Assembly: GCF_964199755.1 (NCBI RefSeq)
Contig: NC_133896.1
Span: forward strand, 67,683,142-67,747,141
DNA: 64,000 bases
Direction of reading: 5' to 3'
From: Larus michahellis
Taxonomy: Eukaryota; Chordata; Aves; Charadriiformes; Laridae
The notes under the pieces were generated by a model, which searched no databases, had not been told where the DNA came from, and saw only the letters and a program-made list of their open reading frames with translations. A program made the translations under genes and the position numbers. Below, piece after piece: positions 25,111 to 37,203 of the stretch (its first letter is position 1; each line of letters starts with the position of its first letter).

Positions 25111-25860
25111 TCTGTCTGGTTACTGCCGCATCCTTTAAATCCTTGTGTCTTCCAGAGGTTTTCTCTTTATTTGCTTTCTTGGTATTCAGGACCCAGTAAA
25201 CGGCTCGGTTCACCCCTTTGTTCAAGGACCAGGGAGGAAGGGAAAGGAGCCGCAAGGAGAAGGGCTGCAGCCGTAGGAGAAAGCTGTGGAGCTCAACATT
25301 CAGAAATGCAGCTCCAGACACTGAAACCCTTGTGGGCACCTGACGGGCTTCCCAGAGCTGCGCTTCAGAGGACCAGGCAGGCAGGGGCAAACCAGACAGA
25401 GGATAATATTTGCAGCCGCTGGGCATGAAGATGTAGCCTGACATCTCGCAGGACGGCACACATCAGCCAGCATTGCGGGCTGACTCCATCTGACCTCTGG
25501 AGCAGCTCCCCAGCCAGCAGCACCATCCAGATGGGGGGAGTCACTCCCAGGGATGCTGCTAGTGCATCACCGAGGTGAGGAAAAGCAAACGCACACCATG
25601 CTGTTGCTGCGTTGCCCTTTGTGCCCTGTGCCGGCGGAGGGGAAGAGCGTGCTCAGAGATATGCACCTCCAAAGGCAGCAGCTTCTGCCCATCCCGTGGA
25701 GCCCCTGTCTGGCTCCTGTCTCTTCTCAGCAGGGTGTCCCTGAGTCCAGGATGGATTTTACTTGGTGATGTCAGGCCAGATGAATCCTGGTTTAATTGAC
25801 CGTGGGTGAAATCGTGCTTCGATGGTTAATGTTATACTCAGGGCTGGGAAAACGACTGCA

Positions 25861-26115
25861 AGATCATAGCAATTAGAGCTGGAAATGATTCAAGTCATCT
25901 AATTTATTTCCTCTCTCCCTCCTCATTGTCTCTCCCAGGGACGGGGGCAGTAAGGTTCCCAACAATACGTCTCCCTCTGCATTGTCTGGTCCTGTCTCCT
26001 TGATTCAAGGAGCGGAGGATCCACGTGTCCCTGGGGAGACAATTCCACTGCTTGAAAGACGTCAACATTAGGAAATGTTTCAGAAGTTTAGCCTATATTT
26101 CCTTTTGTGGAGTGC
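25861..26115 (-). mobile_element. Ancient CR1 LINE, antisense
   Basis: On the + strand it begins AGATCATAGCAATTAGAGCTGG and continues with CAAGTCATCTAATTTATTTCC. This is the reverse complement of an old CR1 3' end (tail and the CTAGATGA block). A GGGGAGACAATTCCACTGC segment follows, then a CATTAGGAAATGTTTC segment matching the TTAGGAAGAA region in reverse. It is much more diverged than the three sense CR1 copies, so it is an older insertion. Confidence 0.7.
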
Positions 26116-29100
26116 CACAAATTCTCAGGTCATGAGCTTTACGCCTCAAGGAAACTGGCTGCTTCCCACGAGGGCAGCAGCTGGGAATAAGGTGGTGGTT
26201 TTCCTCAGTGTTTGCAGGGGCAGGTAGAGAACATGGGGGTGGGTCAATGAAGGTTTTCACACCTGCGAGGCAGGTCAGATCAGGTAACTCATCTGGAACG
26301 AGCCCTCCTTTGGCAGAAGCTCAAGGTTACTTTTTTTTTTTTCCATTTCCAGATTTTTATTCCATGAATTCCACCTTGACTCATAAAAATCTCACTGCTG
26401 CAAATGTGTCCAGTTCCTCACAACAAATTCACTCCCTTTGACTTGCTCCTACTACTGCTGCTAATCCCACCACAGGAGTGTGGGGTGAGTGGTAATTAAA
26501 GGACAAAGAAAAGGTCCAACTCAATAAAGAAGCATAGTGAGTACTCCTTGAAAGCTGTCGCAGAATGGGCATCATCTCGGCCTCAGCCCTGCCCTGCGTG
26601 TGGAGAGGACGCAGGACCATCTGCCTAGGGAGGAAGCTTATTGTGCAGATGCAACAGGGATGGAAGAAATTTCCCAGGAGATCAGAGCTGATGAGCACCA
26701 CAGAAATGCTAGACTGGGCCTACATCTGTGTTAAGAAAAGTTGGAGCCATGTGGGTAACTTCCTAGTGACAAGGTCTCCTCCTTCTGAATATATTCTGCA
26801 GGGTCATGCCATTAACTGAGAGGGACCTGTGTTCCTCAGACATTTTAAATCGCTCTTCTCTGCCAAGTGAGCTGAGTATTTCCACACCTCAAACAGTTCG
26901 AGTGCTTCCCCACCCCCTTCCTGCTCACCAGCAGCAGAGGCCAGCCAGGTGAGAGACACAATATCCATTACTGTAGTAGAAGAGAAAGGACCGTGAGGGC
27001 AACTGGAGCTATAGGAATGTTTTGGCGAGAAGTAAAACTGCTTGTGGTGTCCGGGGGCTGCATGGATTAAGCGACTTTTCACAACTGATTGGATGTAGTG
27101 TCTTCCCTGGGTGTGCTGTGACAGTGTCTCCCACTAATATTAGTCACATCCAAGAATCTGGTTGTGGAGTAAAGCCCACATCCTGACCAGTTCCAGCTGT
27201 GGACACTGCTTGTTATTAAATCAGTGAGGCTTAATCATATCAGGACATCTAAAGAACATCTGGATGACATCTTTGGCAGCTGACACTAGACAGGAGCCCC
27301 TCCTACTGGCAGCTGGTGCCCCCGGTACCTGGTGAGGCTCACTAGGGTTCAAGTGCCTGTTCCTTGTCCATCCTCCTCTGTAGGTGGAGGAGTAGCTTCA
27401 GTGGAGAAAAACTACAGTATGATATTCATAGGGTGGTGTTTTGGTGGAGGATAAAGCAAACTTGTGGGACAAACCAGAGGAAAAGGCGGCAACCAACTTT
27501 TCTCCTTCCAGGAGAAAAACATCAAAGACATTTCAGCAGAGAGGACAAAGTGAGGCAAAGCAATAGGTAGTCTCTTGTCCTCACCCACCCACTCAAGCAC
27601 CATGACCAACTCATTTTGTGTTTTTTGCCCTCAGCGCTGGCAGGAGTGCCAAGTCTTCCCCCTTGTGAGACACACGCCCTCCAAGATGGGCCATGCACCT
27701 CGTTACTGCTGGCTGAGGACCTCTTGCCTCTTGTCCAGCCCTTCGAGTGGCTAGCCAAGGGCGGGCTCCCACCCAGCTTTCGAGGTGTGTACCCACCTGT
27801 CCCTCCTGCCCCTTCCTGGCACCCAGCACCTCCAAGGCACTGCCAACATGCCTCCCGATGGCTTTTCTTGTCCCACCAAAGCAGGACTGGAGACAGCAAG
27901 GAAGGATTAAAGCTGCGGAAAATTCCATCTTCCTCATGGACTATGCTGAAGCCATTGCGGTCTTTCAGTAAACTGGGATCTTTTTTGAATAATCCACACA
28001 GCTCATAGCTGGAGGTTTTAAGGAGTACGTGTATTCAGTCCTGCCCGTCCATCTCTGCTCTTGGTCCTGCAGTGGCTCTGCCTTTGCCTTCTGCCACCTC
28101 TAACCCTGATGTAAGACCCCATCTCGGGGTGTGAAGCAGTGCCAGCCCCAGGATTCCTGTGAGGACCAATGAGGATCTCTGGCCTCCTGACCCGTTGTGG
28201 CCAGCTGTCCCTTGTAGCACCAAAAGTGGAAAAGCGTGTTACTTGACAGGGCAAGTAATTTGTTACCAGGCCTCAGGTCTGTGACGCTCCCCTTCACACC
28301 TCCAGGTCCCCAAGAGGGGACCCTGCTGTTTGCCAGGGCCCCAAAGGAGCACCCTGCCCCTGCCCTCCGCAGCCTTAACGTGCAAGGTAGAAGTCTGACA
28401 GACTGGCAGGGAACAACAGCCCATATGGCAAACCGGCTTTACTTCGGAGCGAAAAAGCTGGCACCTAAAATTTCCTGCAGCCAGCTGCAATTTCAAGACT
28501 GCCTTTGCCCTCTAATTAGTTGGTATTTGCTGTACCAACTATTATCTTTCTAGTTACATAGTGCTGAGGACAATGGCTCCTTATTTCCTACCACAAACAC
28601 TGGGTTACTATTTACCTCCAGCTGTACCTCCTCTATCTCCTATTCCCATTAAAAGAAAGCATCATTAATGACTACAGTGATGGGAAACACTGGAACAGTT
28701 GGTCATAAGTTAAGACTCTTGGAGCCTTCAATTATTTGTACCATGTAGCCTATATTCAAACATTTACCTGCTCCTCTAAAATTGCTCACGTGAGTATTTC
28801 CACTCTGAACCCGAAACGGATGCTCAAGTTTGAAACCAGGCACTTGGGTGGGGGTGTGCGCCTCAAGCTGCACTAAGTCCCAGCCTGGTACAAATCTGAG
28901 TAATTCCAGGGGGCCAAATGCCTCCCTGATGTAACTCCCTTTGAATCCTCATCTTCATGTGGCTGTGCATGCGTAGGAGCAGCAAAGCGCTCCTCGCACT
29001 GCCTACGGGGCTCTGCAGCTCCTGCCGCACGGAGACATTGGATGCCTGACGCTGTGGGGCCTGGAGATGGGGATCCTGACACAAGTGTGAATCCTGCCTT

Positions 29101-29689
29101 CCTTGGCTGCTGCTGAGCTGCCACCAAGCTTGGAGGCCAGGCATGTAAATCCTACCTCCATGTGCTGAGATGCCCACCGATCCCGAGGGCAAGGCACCGC
29201 TCTCAGTTACACCAACATAAATTTGCAGCGATCTTGCTAATGCCTGTGCAGCTACTCCCCACTTTTGCCAGGAAAAGTGAGAACAGGATCTGACCGTGAA
29301 TCTGTGAAGTTTTATAGGAGCAGAGGCGGGGGAGAGCCCCCACTGTGATTCTTGGTGTTGCAGGCAAGGGATGGATGTGCCTGTTGAGATCCAGCCCCAT
29401 CAAGAGCTTCATGCAAGCTGTGCATTGCCTCTTCTGCCAAACTTTGCCAGCCTCTTCTAACAGGCTTTGCCTCATTTGCACCTTCCCTGCAACCCATCCC
29501 TGCCCGCACTGGGAGCCAGATGCCAAAAATCCCCACTCGGATGAACCAGCGGGTCACCAGGTCAAAACCCTTCCTCTGGCCAGAGCCAGAACCACCATTG
29601 CCCATGCCAGAGGGGCTCTGGCTTACAGCACGTTGGTTCCTGGGCCAGGGGCCGCACGGACAGGGTGCCCATGGGGAGGATGGTAGGGC
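26116..29689. other. Intergenic, no gene seen
   Basis: Moderate GC sequence with no convincing exon. A T run lies at about 26331-26342. Open frames of up to 130 codons at 27500-28000 overlap on opposite strands and resemble no family. Confidence 0.55.
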
Positions 29690-30126
29690 ACGGTGCTGTC
29701 TGCTGCTCAGGACGGTGGCGAGCTGGGCACTTAGGGACGGCGACCGGGGAGGGAGCGACCACCGCGGAGGTGCGCTGGGAGCGACCCACGAGTGACCGAG
29801 AGCCCCTGCGGGGGATGCACTGCCGGCCACGGGCGAAGCGGCAGGGACCGGAGGGCTGCAGGGACCGGAGGGAAGGAGCCCGCCCGGTCCCCGCGGCCAC
29901 CCCGCAGCTGCACGGCGCTGCCCGGGGGGTCTCCTCCGGCCCCCTCTGCCGCCCAGGGCCGCGGCGCTTCCCTCCGTCGCCCTGCCCACCCGCCGGCACG
30001 GGGTTCCCCCGACGGCGGCGGGCCCGCACCTCGCCCCCCCGCCCGCCCCGGCGGGGGAGGCCGCCGCGCCCCCTCCAGCGAGCCCCATCCCGGCGGCGGC
30101 GGCGGTGCCCGCGGCGGGGCGGGCGC

Positions 30127-30167
30127 AGGGCGCGGGGGGCGGGCGCGGGGCGGGGGGAGGCGGGGCG
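30127..30167 (+). other. G-quadruplex-capable run inside the CpG island
   Basis: Several G-runs of three or more bases are separated by one or two bases (GGGGGGCGGGCGCGGGGCGG and following). This meets the usual four-G-tract rule on the + strand. It is typical of promoter islands. Confidence 0.65.
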
Positions 30168-30516
30168 GAGGCGGCCGGAGCCCCCGGGATCCGCCGGCAC
30201 CTCCCGGGCCCGGCACTCGCCGCCGCCGCCAACTTCGGCCGGGAGTCGCTCTCCGGTGCCACCGTTCCCGGAGCCCAAGCGCCGCCGCGGCGACGGGGAG
30301 GGCAGCGCCGGCAGCCTCTCCCCCCGCTCCCCTCTCGCTGCCGGCGGGGGGCTCGGCCAGGCGCGGCGACGGGGCCGCGGCCCCCGGGGCAGGTGCGTCC
30401 CCTCGCGGTCTCCGGCCGCCGCGACGCCGCACCGAGGGGCGCGGAGCCCCGTGCCCGCCGCGGCCGCCCGCTCACCTGCCGCCGCCGCCGCCGCCCGGGT
30501 ACGCGGCGCCCGGGAG

Positions 30517-30527
30517 ATGCAGGTAGG
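30517..30527 (+). promoter_or_regulatory. Candidate splice donor (ATGCAG|GTAGG)
   Basis: Within the island, CAG|GTAGG fits the donor consensus, with the exon ending at 30522. An ATG lies six bases before the junction. This would be a natural end for a first exon of a + strand transcript. It is a single-site prediction and no partner acceptor could be assigned. Confidence 0.3.
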
Positions 30528-31000
30528 AGGCGGCCCCGGGCCGCGGCGGCGGGGAGGGCGGCGGCGGCGGGGGGAGGAGGCCGGGGGGCGGGAGGCGTTT
30601 CGCCGTGCCGGGCGGCGCGGCTTCCCGGGCCCGTCCCGTCCCGGCGCCGGGCGCCTCCCCGGGCGCTCCCCGAAGGGGCGGGAGGCGGCGGGGGCAGAGC
30701 CCGGGGAGTCGCTGCTTTCTCCCCGCCCGGGAGCCACGGCCGCCTTTCGCTGCCGACCCCCGGCGGCGCCCCCGGCCCGTCACGGCCGTCGGTCGGGGCA
30801 GGGCAGGGGCCGCGGGGGGCCGCGGGGATGGGGCGGTCCGGGCTGCGCGGAGCCCCCGCGGAGGGCGGCCCCGGCTGGGGGAAGGGGCTGTCGGGGGGCC
30901 GAGCCGCGGCCGCCGCCGGGCAGCAGCCCCCGGGCGAGCCACCCGCGGCACGGAGCCCCGGAGGGGCGAAGGGGGCACGGGGCTAGGGCCGGTTGTGGGG

Positions 31001-31280
31001 TGGCTCTGGGGTGGCTTTGTCGGTGGTACTGCGTCGGGAGAGACCTGTTATGGCAGGAGAGATGCTGCCCGGTTGTGAGGGGCCGTACTCTGGCACGAAG
31101 GACGTTGCTGGGGTGCGAGAGATGCTCCTCTGGGGTGGCAGATGTTGTGCTGGTAAAACAGATGTTCCTCGGGCATGACAGACACGAGTTTGGCAAAACA
31201 GATGTTATTCTGGTAAGACGGACGTTACTCAGAGAGGAAGGACATTACTCTCGGGTGAGGGCCCTTTCCCTGAGAGTGAG
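31001..31280. repeat. Degenerate minisatellite, strict 20-bp period, about 12 copies
   Basis: Cutting the sequence every 20 bases from 31021 aligns units beginning GAYGTT(A/C)CTC and ending in a purine-rich segment (for example 31141, 31161, 31201, 31221, 31241). Units differ at many positions, but the register holds without insertion or deletion through 31280. Several units carry CAGATG E-boxes at their junctions (31139, 31159, 31199). The array abuts the CpG island and an open frame from the island reads through it. I regard that frame as a by-product. Confidence 0.85.
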
Positions 31281-34200
31281 CACAGCAGCTTTCCCGAGAG
31301 CATCCAAGCCCACGCCGTCCTCACCGACGTGCCTGCGGTGTGGCACCGTGTGCCGTCGCGGGCTATGGCATGTGACATGGGAGAAGGCACTTGTGCGTGT
31401 GGAAATGCAGAGGAGTAGCAACGGTGTGCGTGGTACAGGGCATGAGCATCCCAGTTATGTCCGTAACAAACACGCTGTTTCATGAAACTTGTTTTGTTTT
31501 GTTTTGGTTTTTTTTTTCTGGGAATTATGGTGTAATACTTCCCTTAGTGGTATGGGTAAAATAACTTCCCCAAACACATTTTCATGTGCTGTGATGCACT
31601 TTGTTGCCCCATGTTTTTTGTACTTCTCTGCCACCAGATGAACGTCGCTGTCGGTCTCACTCTCCGACTTTTACCTGCCTCTTAATGCTTTCCTGCCTGC
31701 ACTCTCTGGCGGGTGATCATTGTCACCTTTGCTCTGCTGCCTCCGTCCATCTACTCACCTGTTCTTTTTTGGGGTTGGTTTTCTTTGACGGTGCTGTTTC
31801 TCGCACATGTACCAGCATTTATGTTATATCATTTTCTTCATAACCAAAACCTCGGGTGCATGTGCATCCCGTTCCTCATGTGCACCTGCATGTTTCCGAT
31901 ATAATCTGTTGTACCATGCTTCACCCGCACATGTGGGCTGTCTTGCACCGATGCACCCGTCTGCCTACACGTTGAGGGCTCTTTCCTTTGCCCTTTATTT
32001 GCGCTTTTGAGTCTGCACAGCCTTGGGCACACACGTATTTATGGGCATACAAGGTAACTCCTTCCTTTACGCTCATCTTCATCCGTATGTCCCTTTGGAG
32101 CTTTTCTGGTACATGCATATCTCCAACGTCTCCCCCACCCTCCCCTGCAGGTGGGAGGTCTGCAGGGGGGCACCAACACTCAGGCATAAGCTTGTTGTGT
32201 TCCTTCCTTCCCACATTTGCTGTTGGGCACCGACACATGAGCTGAAGTGACCGCTTTTTCTGGTGGTGGCAGGTTTAACCTGTGGGTGCCTGTCGTCTGT
32301 CACAGGCACAGATGCTGTTGTAAATGCAGAACCAAGTTGGGTATGTGCTCTTCTTCCCAAAAGAGAAAGAAGTGGGCTTTCTCAAAGCTGGCAGTAGAGA
32401 CAGACTCCTCTTAAACCAGTGTCCTGTGTGTGGACACCTGGGTTAATCCAAGGTGAAGGCTGGGTGCTGCAGGAATTCAGGTGGAATTTTTTTACCCCAA
32501 GCATCCAACCTATGGGATAAGTTGCCACATGTGGCAAGTGAAGCTATCGTCTCAATGACGCGGGGTTTTTTCCCTCCTCCTTTAAAGAATTTAGCTGAGT
32601 ATATGAAGAGAAAAGCATGAGGTTGAACGGCCAGTGTGGGGTAGGAGGCAGAGCTGGAGAGGAGAGCTGGCCTCATTCCAGCCGTGGGTTTCCTCTGCTC
32701 GCTCGTATTTCTGTGCCCAGGAGAGTCTGCGAGAGATTCCTCCCTTTTGGAAACAAGTCCTTCCCTAGCTCCTTCTGTGCCTTTGGTATTAGCACACCTC
32801 TCCTCTCGGCGGCTGTAAGCAGCCCGTGTCCTTTCCCCTGTCTCTAGTGCACGTACAACGAAAATGTCCTTCCGTGTGTGACTAACCTCTGCTTAGGGAA
32901 AGCTGAAATCATGGCTGCAGGCTCTCAGCCCTGGAAAGTCTTCTCTCTTGGCCTCTTCCCTCTCAATCTGCCAGAAATCATGGCAGCAGTTGAAAAAAGA
33001 AAAATGGAAGTTTTGAAAGAGCTGGGTCTAAAAAGTTGGGGGTTCCTATTTATTTTTTTTTCAGGTCGTAAGGTATGTCCCAATTGTATTTTCCAGACGT
33101 AATCTGCAAAGACCAGAAACACACCTTTTTAAAGAAAAATTCACATTCTCTTATAATGAAGCCTTCAGGAGCTTGGACTTTTAGGAAGAGATCAAATATT
33201 GTGAAATTAAAAAAAAAAAAACAAAAACCAGAATAAATCAGTGCAGTCACCTTTAATGCTGTTTGCTCCTTTCTCTAGCCCAGTAGGTCTCTGTTTCTGG
33301 ATTGCTTCAGATGTTGAGTCTTTTGTCCTGAAGTTGTTGGGTTTGGGTTTCAAGGCGCGCAGGGAAACCAGTTCTTTTCTGAAAACTGCATGATTGCTCA
33401 TTTAAATGAATATAAATTGTTGCTATTCATAAGATCTTTTTTCTAATGGCTGATCAAAGTTCAAGTGAAAACCATTTCATCATTTCCAAATTAATTGGAC
33501 ACACACACACAATAAGCATTTCAGAGAGACTTTTAAACACAGAACTGTTAAAATCAGGGTGCGGATGGCCAAGGCATGTTGTCATGTAAGGCAGGGCAGT
33601 CCGTGATTTTCTTCCATTTTTTGCAGCGAAAGGGACCTTCACTTGCTGGAAGACGGCATACAGACTTCATTAAAACTGAAGGCAGTGTGGAGAGGAGTCA
33701 CAGGAATTTTTCCTGGGCTGGAAAAAAATCCTTTTCTAATGGGAAATTTAAGGAATGTGGACCTAGGTAGCGTTTCAGAAAGAAAATTAAGAGGTAGCGT
33801 GGTGCGATACCTGAGTGCTTTCAGCAGCGCTGAGAGCAGCTGGTACTTGGAGAGCTTTCTAATTCAAGAGGAGAACTTTGTGGACAGGCGTTTAAGCTCT
33901 ATACGCTCACGTTAGAAACCGACGATGTTTGTAACAGCAGGGTGATTAAGCAGCGGAACAAAGGCAACGTTAGCTCCGCCAGCTTTTAAAATCTTCACAT
34001 AAAGACCGTGTCTTTTTTGGAAAAGATGCTCTACTGGAGCCTGCCAGTTCTTGGGCTTGCTACCCAGATAACTGGCGGAGACCGTATGGACAGAATTACA
34101 GACGAGACCAGACCCTGTGATCCGCCGCCCCCTTCCAGGCTTTGGCTTAGGACCTGATAGAGCTTACGCAAGCCGTCCCCCGGCTCTGCGGGAGGCAGAG

Positions 34201-35794
34201 CAACGGGGTCACTGAAAGCAGATTGTCGCTCTTCAGCGCGGCTGCTTCCACGGAGCAGGGATGCTCTTGCGGGCCTTGCGATTGCACGGTCCCTCTCCAC
34301 GTAAAGTGCTTTTGCAAGGGGACCCTGTTGTAGATGGCAGGCTGTTCACGTGTGGGGATCCTTCGCTTGTCCTTGGGAGCGTGAAACAGGCGGGGAGGTT
34401 TTTGAAGGCTTGCAGCGCGGGGAAGGGAGTTCTGTGTGACCCCTCTGGTCCTCGGGGCCTGGACTCAAGCTAGAGTTTGGCTGGGTTTGCAAAACTTTAA
34501 CTCCTTCTTCTTGCATTAAGTGTCCCGAGCAATCGCCAAGCCTCTTCTTTGGCTCCTTCCTCCCTCGGAAAGGGAGCTCAGCAGGGCGCTGGCACCCAAA
34601 TGGCTACACTGTCACTGTGGTCCCCTGTTTCTGGTTGGGTTTTCCCTGGCACTTTTCCTTTGCACGGTCTCCATGCTCCGAGTGTGGCGGGGATGCGGCT
34701 CCCCTTGGGCTGCCCTGTCCTGCAGGCTTCTCTCAACTGCTCTCCCACTTTCCAGGGATGCTGCCCGGCAGGGACGTGCTTGGAGTGAATGATGGCGGGG
34801 GGGGGGAAATGTCCATGAAGTCAGGCGCTCCCCTACCTGCTCGCCCCCAATAGCCCTATTCTGGGGTGCCCCAGCCCATGGCTGCAGCCCCCCAGCAGGT
34901 TTTTTTTTTGGGGGGGGGGGGTCCTGCCCCAGGGGCCGGGCAGCGGCAGACGGTGAGGGCTGTGTGAACCCTGGTCTCTTCCCCTCGGTATGTTTACCTG
35001 TCTAAATTTAACTCCCCAGCCGGCTTCGTCCATCCTAAGCCGACCTGTTCTCTTGTGGCTGAGCTGCGGCTCTGGCTCCTGCTGCAGCGTTTCCTGGCTG
35101 CCTGGGGCTGGCGGTTTGCTGCTCGCTCCCTCTCTCCGGCGGATGCTGGCTCTTTCGAGGGCCCGGGCAAGCCAGTCCTCCCCGCTTTGTAGGTTTTATT
35201 TTTAAATCTGGTTGTGCTGAAAGGGACCAGACAGCCCTCGGGACTGGAGGGTCCCTTGTTCCCTCATCCCCAGTTGCTCTATTTACTCTGCAGTGAGCTT
35301 CAGGAAATCTCCCCTTGTTCCACAGCGTTTTTTTTTTTTCCTTCTGGCTCTGGTTGCTCCCAAATGGAGACCAGGCAGGCTGAGGAGCTCGCTGGCCATC
35401 TCTAAAGGGACGGTGCCTCTTTCTGCCCCTGTTGGGACTGTGGCCGTGGGTCAGTAGATGCTTCCCCACGGATGTGTCTTCATCGTGTCGCTTTGTTCAG
35501 AGCTGGGCTTCCGCAAGCTGGCTTTCGTCCCAGTCTGCTTAGGAACCGAGTGAAGTGCCCCTCGGCTTCAGAGGAGCCGGAGGGAGGGAGAAGCAGGGGA
35601 GATGGAGCACTCCTGTTCCTGTCAGGCTGGACAGGATTTGCTTCCTTTAGTTTCAGAGTTTGGGACAGTAAATATGGTCCAACCTGGCAGCCGCCTTCGT
35701 CTAAATAAAACCATCGGGATCAAACCATTCGTGTCCTGCATAACCCTGCAAGAGACCCCTAATTGATCTCTGCTTTTCCGGGCATGCCTGCTCG
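31281..35794. other. Intergenic, no gene seen
   Basis: The first kilobase (31600-32250) is pyrimidine-biased with many GCACATG/GCACCTGCATG words and may be a decayed longer-period repeat. For example, the stretches around 31808 and 31881 resemble each other. The rest is unremarkable, with GC-rich patches near 34200 and 34900-35200. No exon was recognised. Confidence 0.5.
34900..34921. repeat. Homopolymer junction T10G12
   Basis: Ten T followed directly by twelve G. A G10 run lies about 100 bases upstream (34797-34806). Such runs are prone to sequencing and replication slippage, so exact lengths are uncertain. Confidence 0.9.
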
Positions 35795-35895
35795 TCGTGT
35801 AGTTAATGCTGTGGTCTACCACATGAAAGCGATGGTTTGAATCCTGGCCGCCTCTGTCACTCTTTGAGCTAACCCGGTGGCCTTGTGTTTAATAC
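35795..35895 (+). mobile_element. MIR/CORE-SINE-like fossil with tRNA-like B box, sense
   Basis: A GTAGTTAATGC segment (A-box-like) is followed about 30 bases on by GGTTTGAATCC, a good RNA polymerase III B box. Next come the CTGTCACT and GCTAACCCGGTGGCCTTGTG segments, in the order of a MIR-type element (CTCTGCCACT, then GTGACCTTGGG). It is diverged. A tRNA gene is excluded because no cloverleaf stems can be drawn around the boxes. Confidence 0.45.
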
Positions 35896-37203
35896 TCTCG
35901 TATTCAGAGGAGAGGTAACGAAGGCCAAGGTTTGCAGCAATGACTAGTGATGTGGGGTATCCGACCTGAAATGCTGTCAAAGGTCCCGATTTCTTTTCCG
36001 AGGTTTAGCTATTTCTGACGCTTGGGCAGGCTTAAGTAGCCTGGACTTCATTACTCAAAATGACTAGTCCATTTTGCAAACCCTCATCTCGGGATCTGGA
36101 GCAAAAGGAGGCAAAACAAAATGAGATAAAATAATGCACAATATAAGTCTCTAGCAGGGATTCTCAAATGCAGTGAGGCTTCCTAGAGTGGGAATCAGTT
36201 CACGGCTGGAGAGCTCATGGCGTTGTTGCATGCAGAGATTTGAAAAAGAGTTCTGGGTTTAGTTCAATTTGTGGTTTTTCGACAGCTCATGGGAAAGGCT
36301 TGAAGGGTTTGATAGTTTTATCTTAGGGGGGAGGGAAAAGTAGAGCAACACTGTAACTTCACAGATGCAGAGATTTGTGTATATATATATGAAGTTTAAG
36401 TCTTATTTTATTTGAGGCATTAGGGGAAAATATGTTTTCTGTAAACTCTCCCATCTCCGTTGGAGATGAAGGAGACTGGAGTGGTTGGGTGGAGCCTGTA
36501 TTTTGGGTTGTTTTTTTCATCATTAAGGGCAGAGGGTTAACAAAAGTCATACCAATACTAGCATTTCAGTGGTCTCCCTAAATTTATCTTCCTTTTCCAA
36601 TTGTTCTCTGTTCAGCTTCTTGGCTGGCTTGGTATCATTGTTTCACTGAGTCCTGAAGCATTGTAGCACCTCTATTATGGACAAGTTGGAGTTCTAAAGC
36701 AAATTAAATGAGACTCTCCCTTGCTTAGCTGTGAAAACATTTCTGAGCTTTGTTATGCATCAGAGAATGGCAAGAGAAACACATGAGCCTGAATATGTCT
36801 TCATTAATGGAACATTTCTCAGAAAAAGGCATTTTGTGACTGTCGGGTTCATTACTCTCTGAGGTGTTCCTAAGTACGCTGAAGTTGTCTCTAATAGTAA
36901 AAAATTGATACTGTACAAAAGGAAATGAAGTTCCTTTTTTTTTTTCCTCCTCTTTTTACTGATAGAGCAATTCTAGAAGTTTCCTTATTATATTCCGTGG
37001 CCCAGATTTGTTAATAATTACTGTAAATATTGGTCCTGGCAGAATGTCAGGGGTTTGTTTAGTAAATATTTTGCCATTATCTATTCCATGTCACGGATGG
37101 GAAGGTTTGGAGTATCCTGTGACTGTCATCACTGTCGATTCTGCCCGGCTTTGCATCCTCAAAAACTAACTGGAGCTTTACAATCTTGTATCGAGATGAT
37201 GCA

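Larger units (their letters stand above)
29690..31000. promoter_or_regulatory. Strong CpG island, probable promoter of an unassigned transcript
   Basis: The base composition changes abruptly to extreme G+C with abundant CG dinucleotides, GGCGG/CCGCC boxes and (CCG)n runs, ending equally sharply near 31000. This is the signature of an unmethylated promoter island. Long frames are open on both strands together (up to about 600 codons on + and 390 on -). They encode Arg/Pro/Gly/Ala low-complexity sequence, the expected artefact of stop-poor GC-rich DNA, so I do not annotate them as proteins. A consensus-like donor lies at 30522/30523. Which gene starts here cannot be told. A lncRNA between the ERC gene and its downstream neighbour, or a distant 5' UTR exon, are both possible. 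Confidence 0.8.

Noticed and set aside
29312..30737. Long minus-strand frames (387 and 391 codons) across the CpG island
   Set aside because: They overlap equally long + strand frames and encode Arg/Pro/Ala/Gly low complexity. This is a base-composition effect.
35795..35895. Functional tRNA gene
   Set aside because: A- and B-box-like words exist, but no acceptor, D, anticodon and T stems can be paired. It fits a SINE head better.
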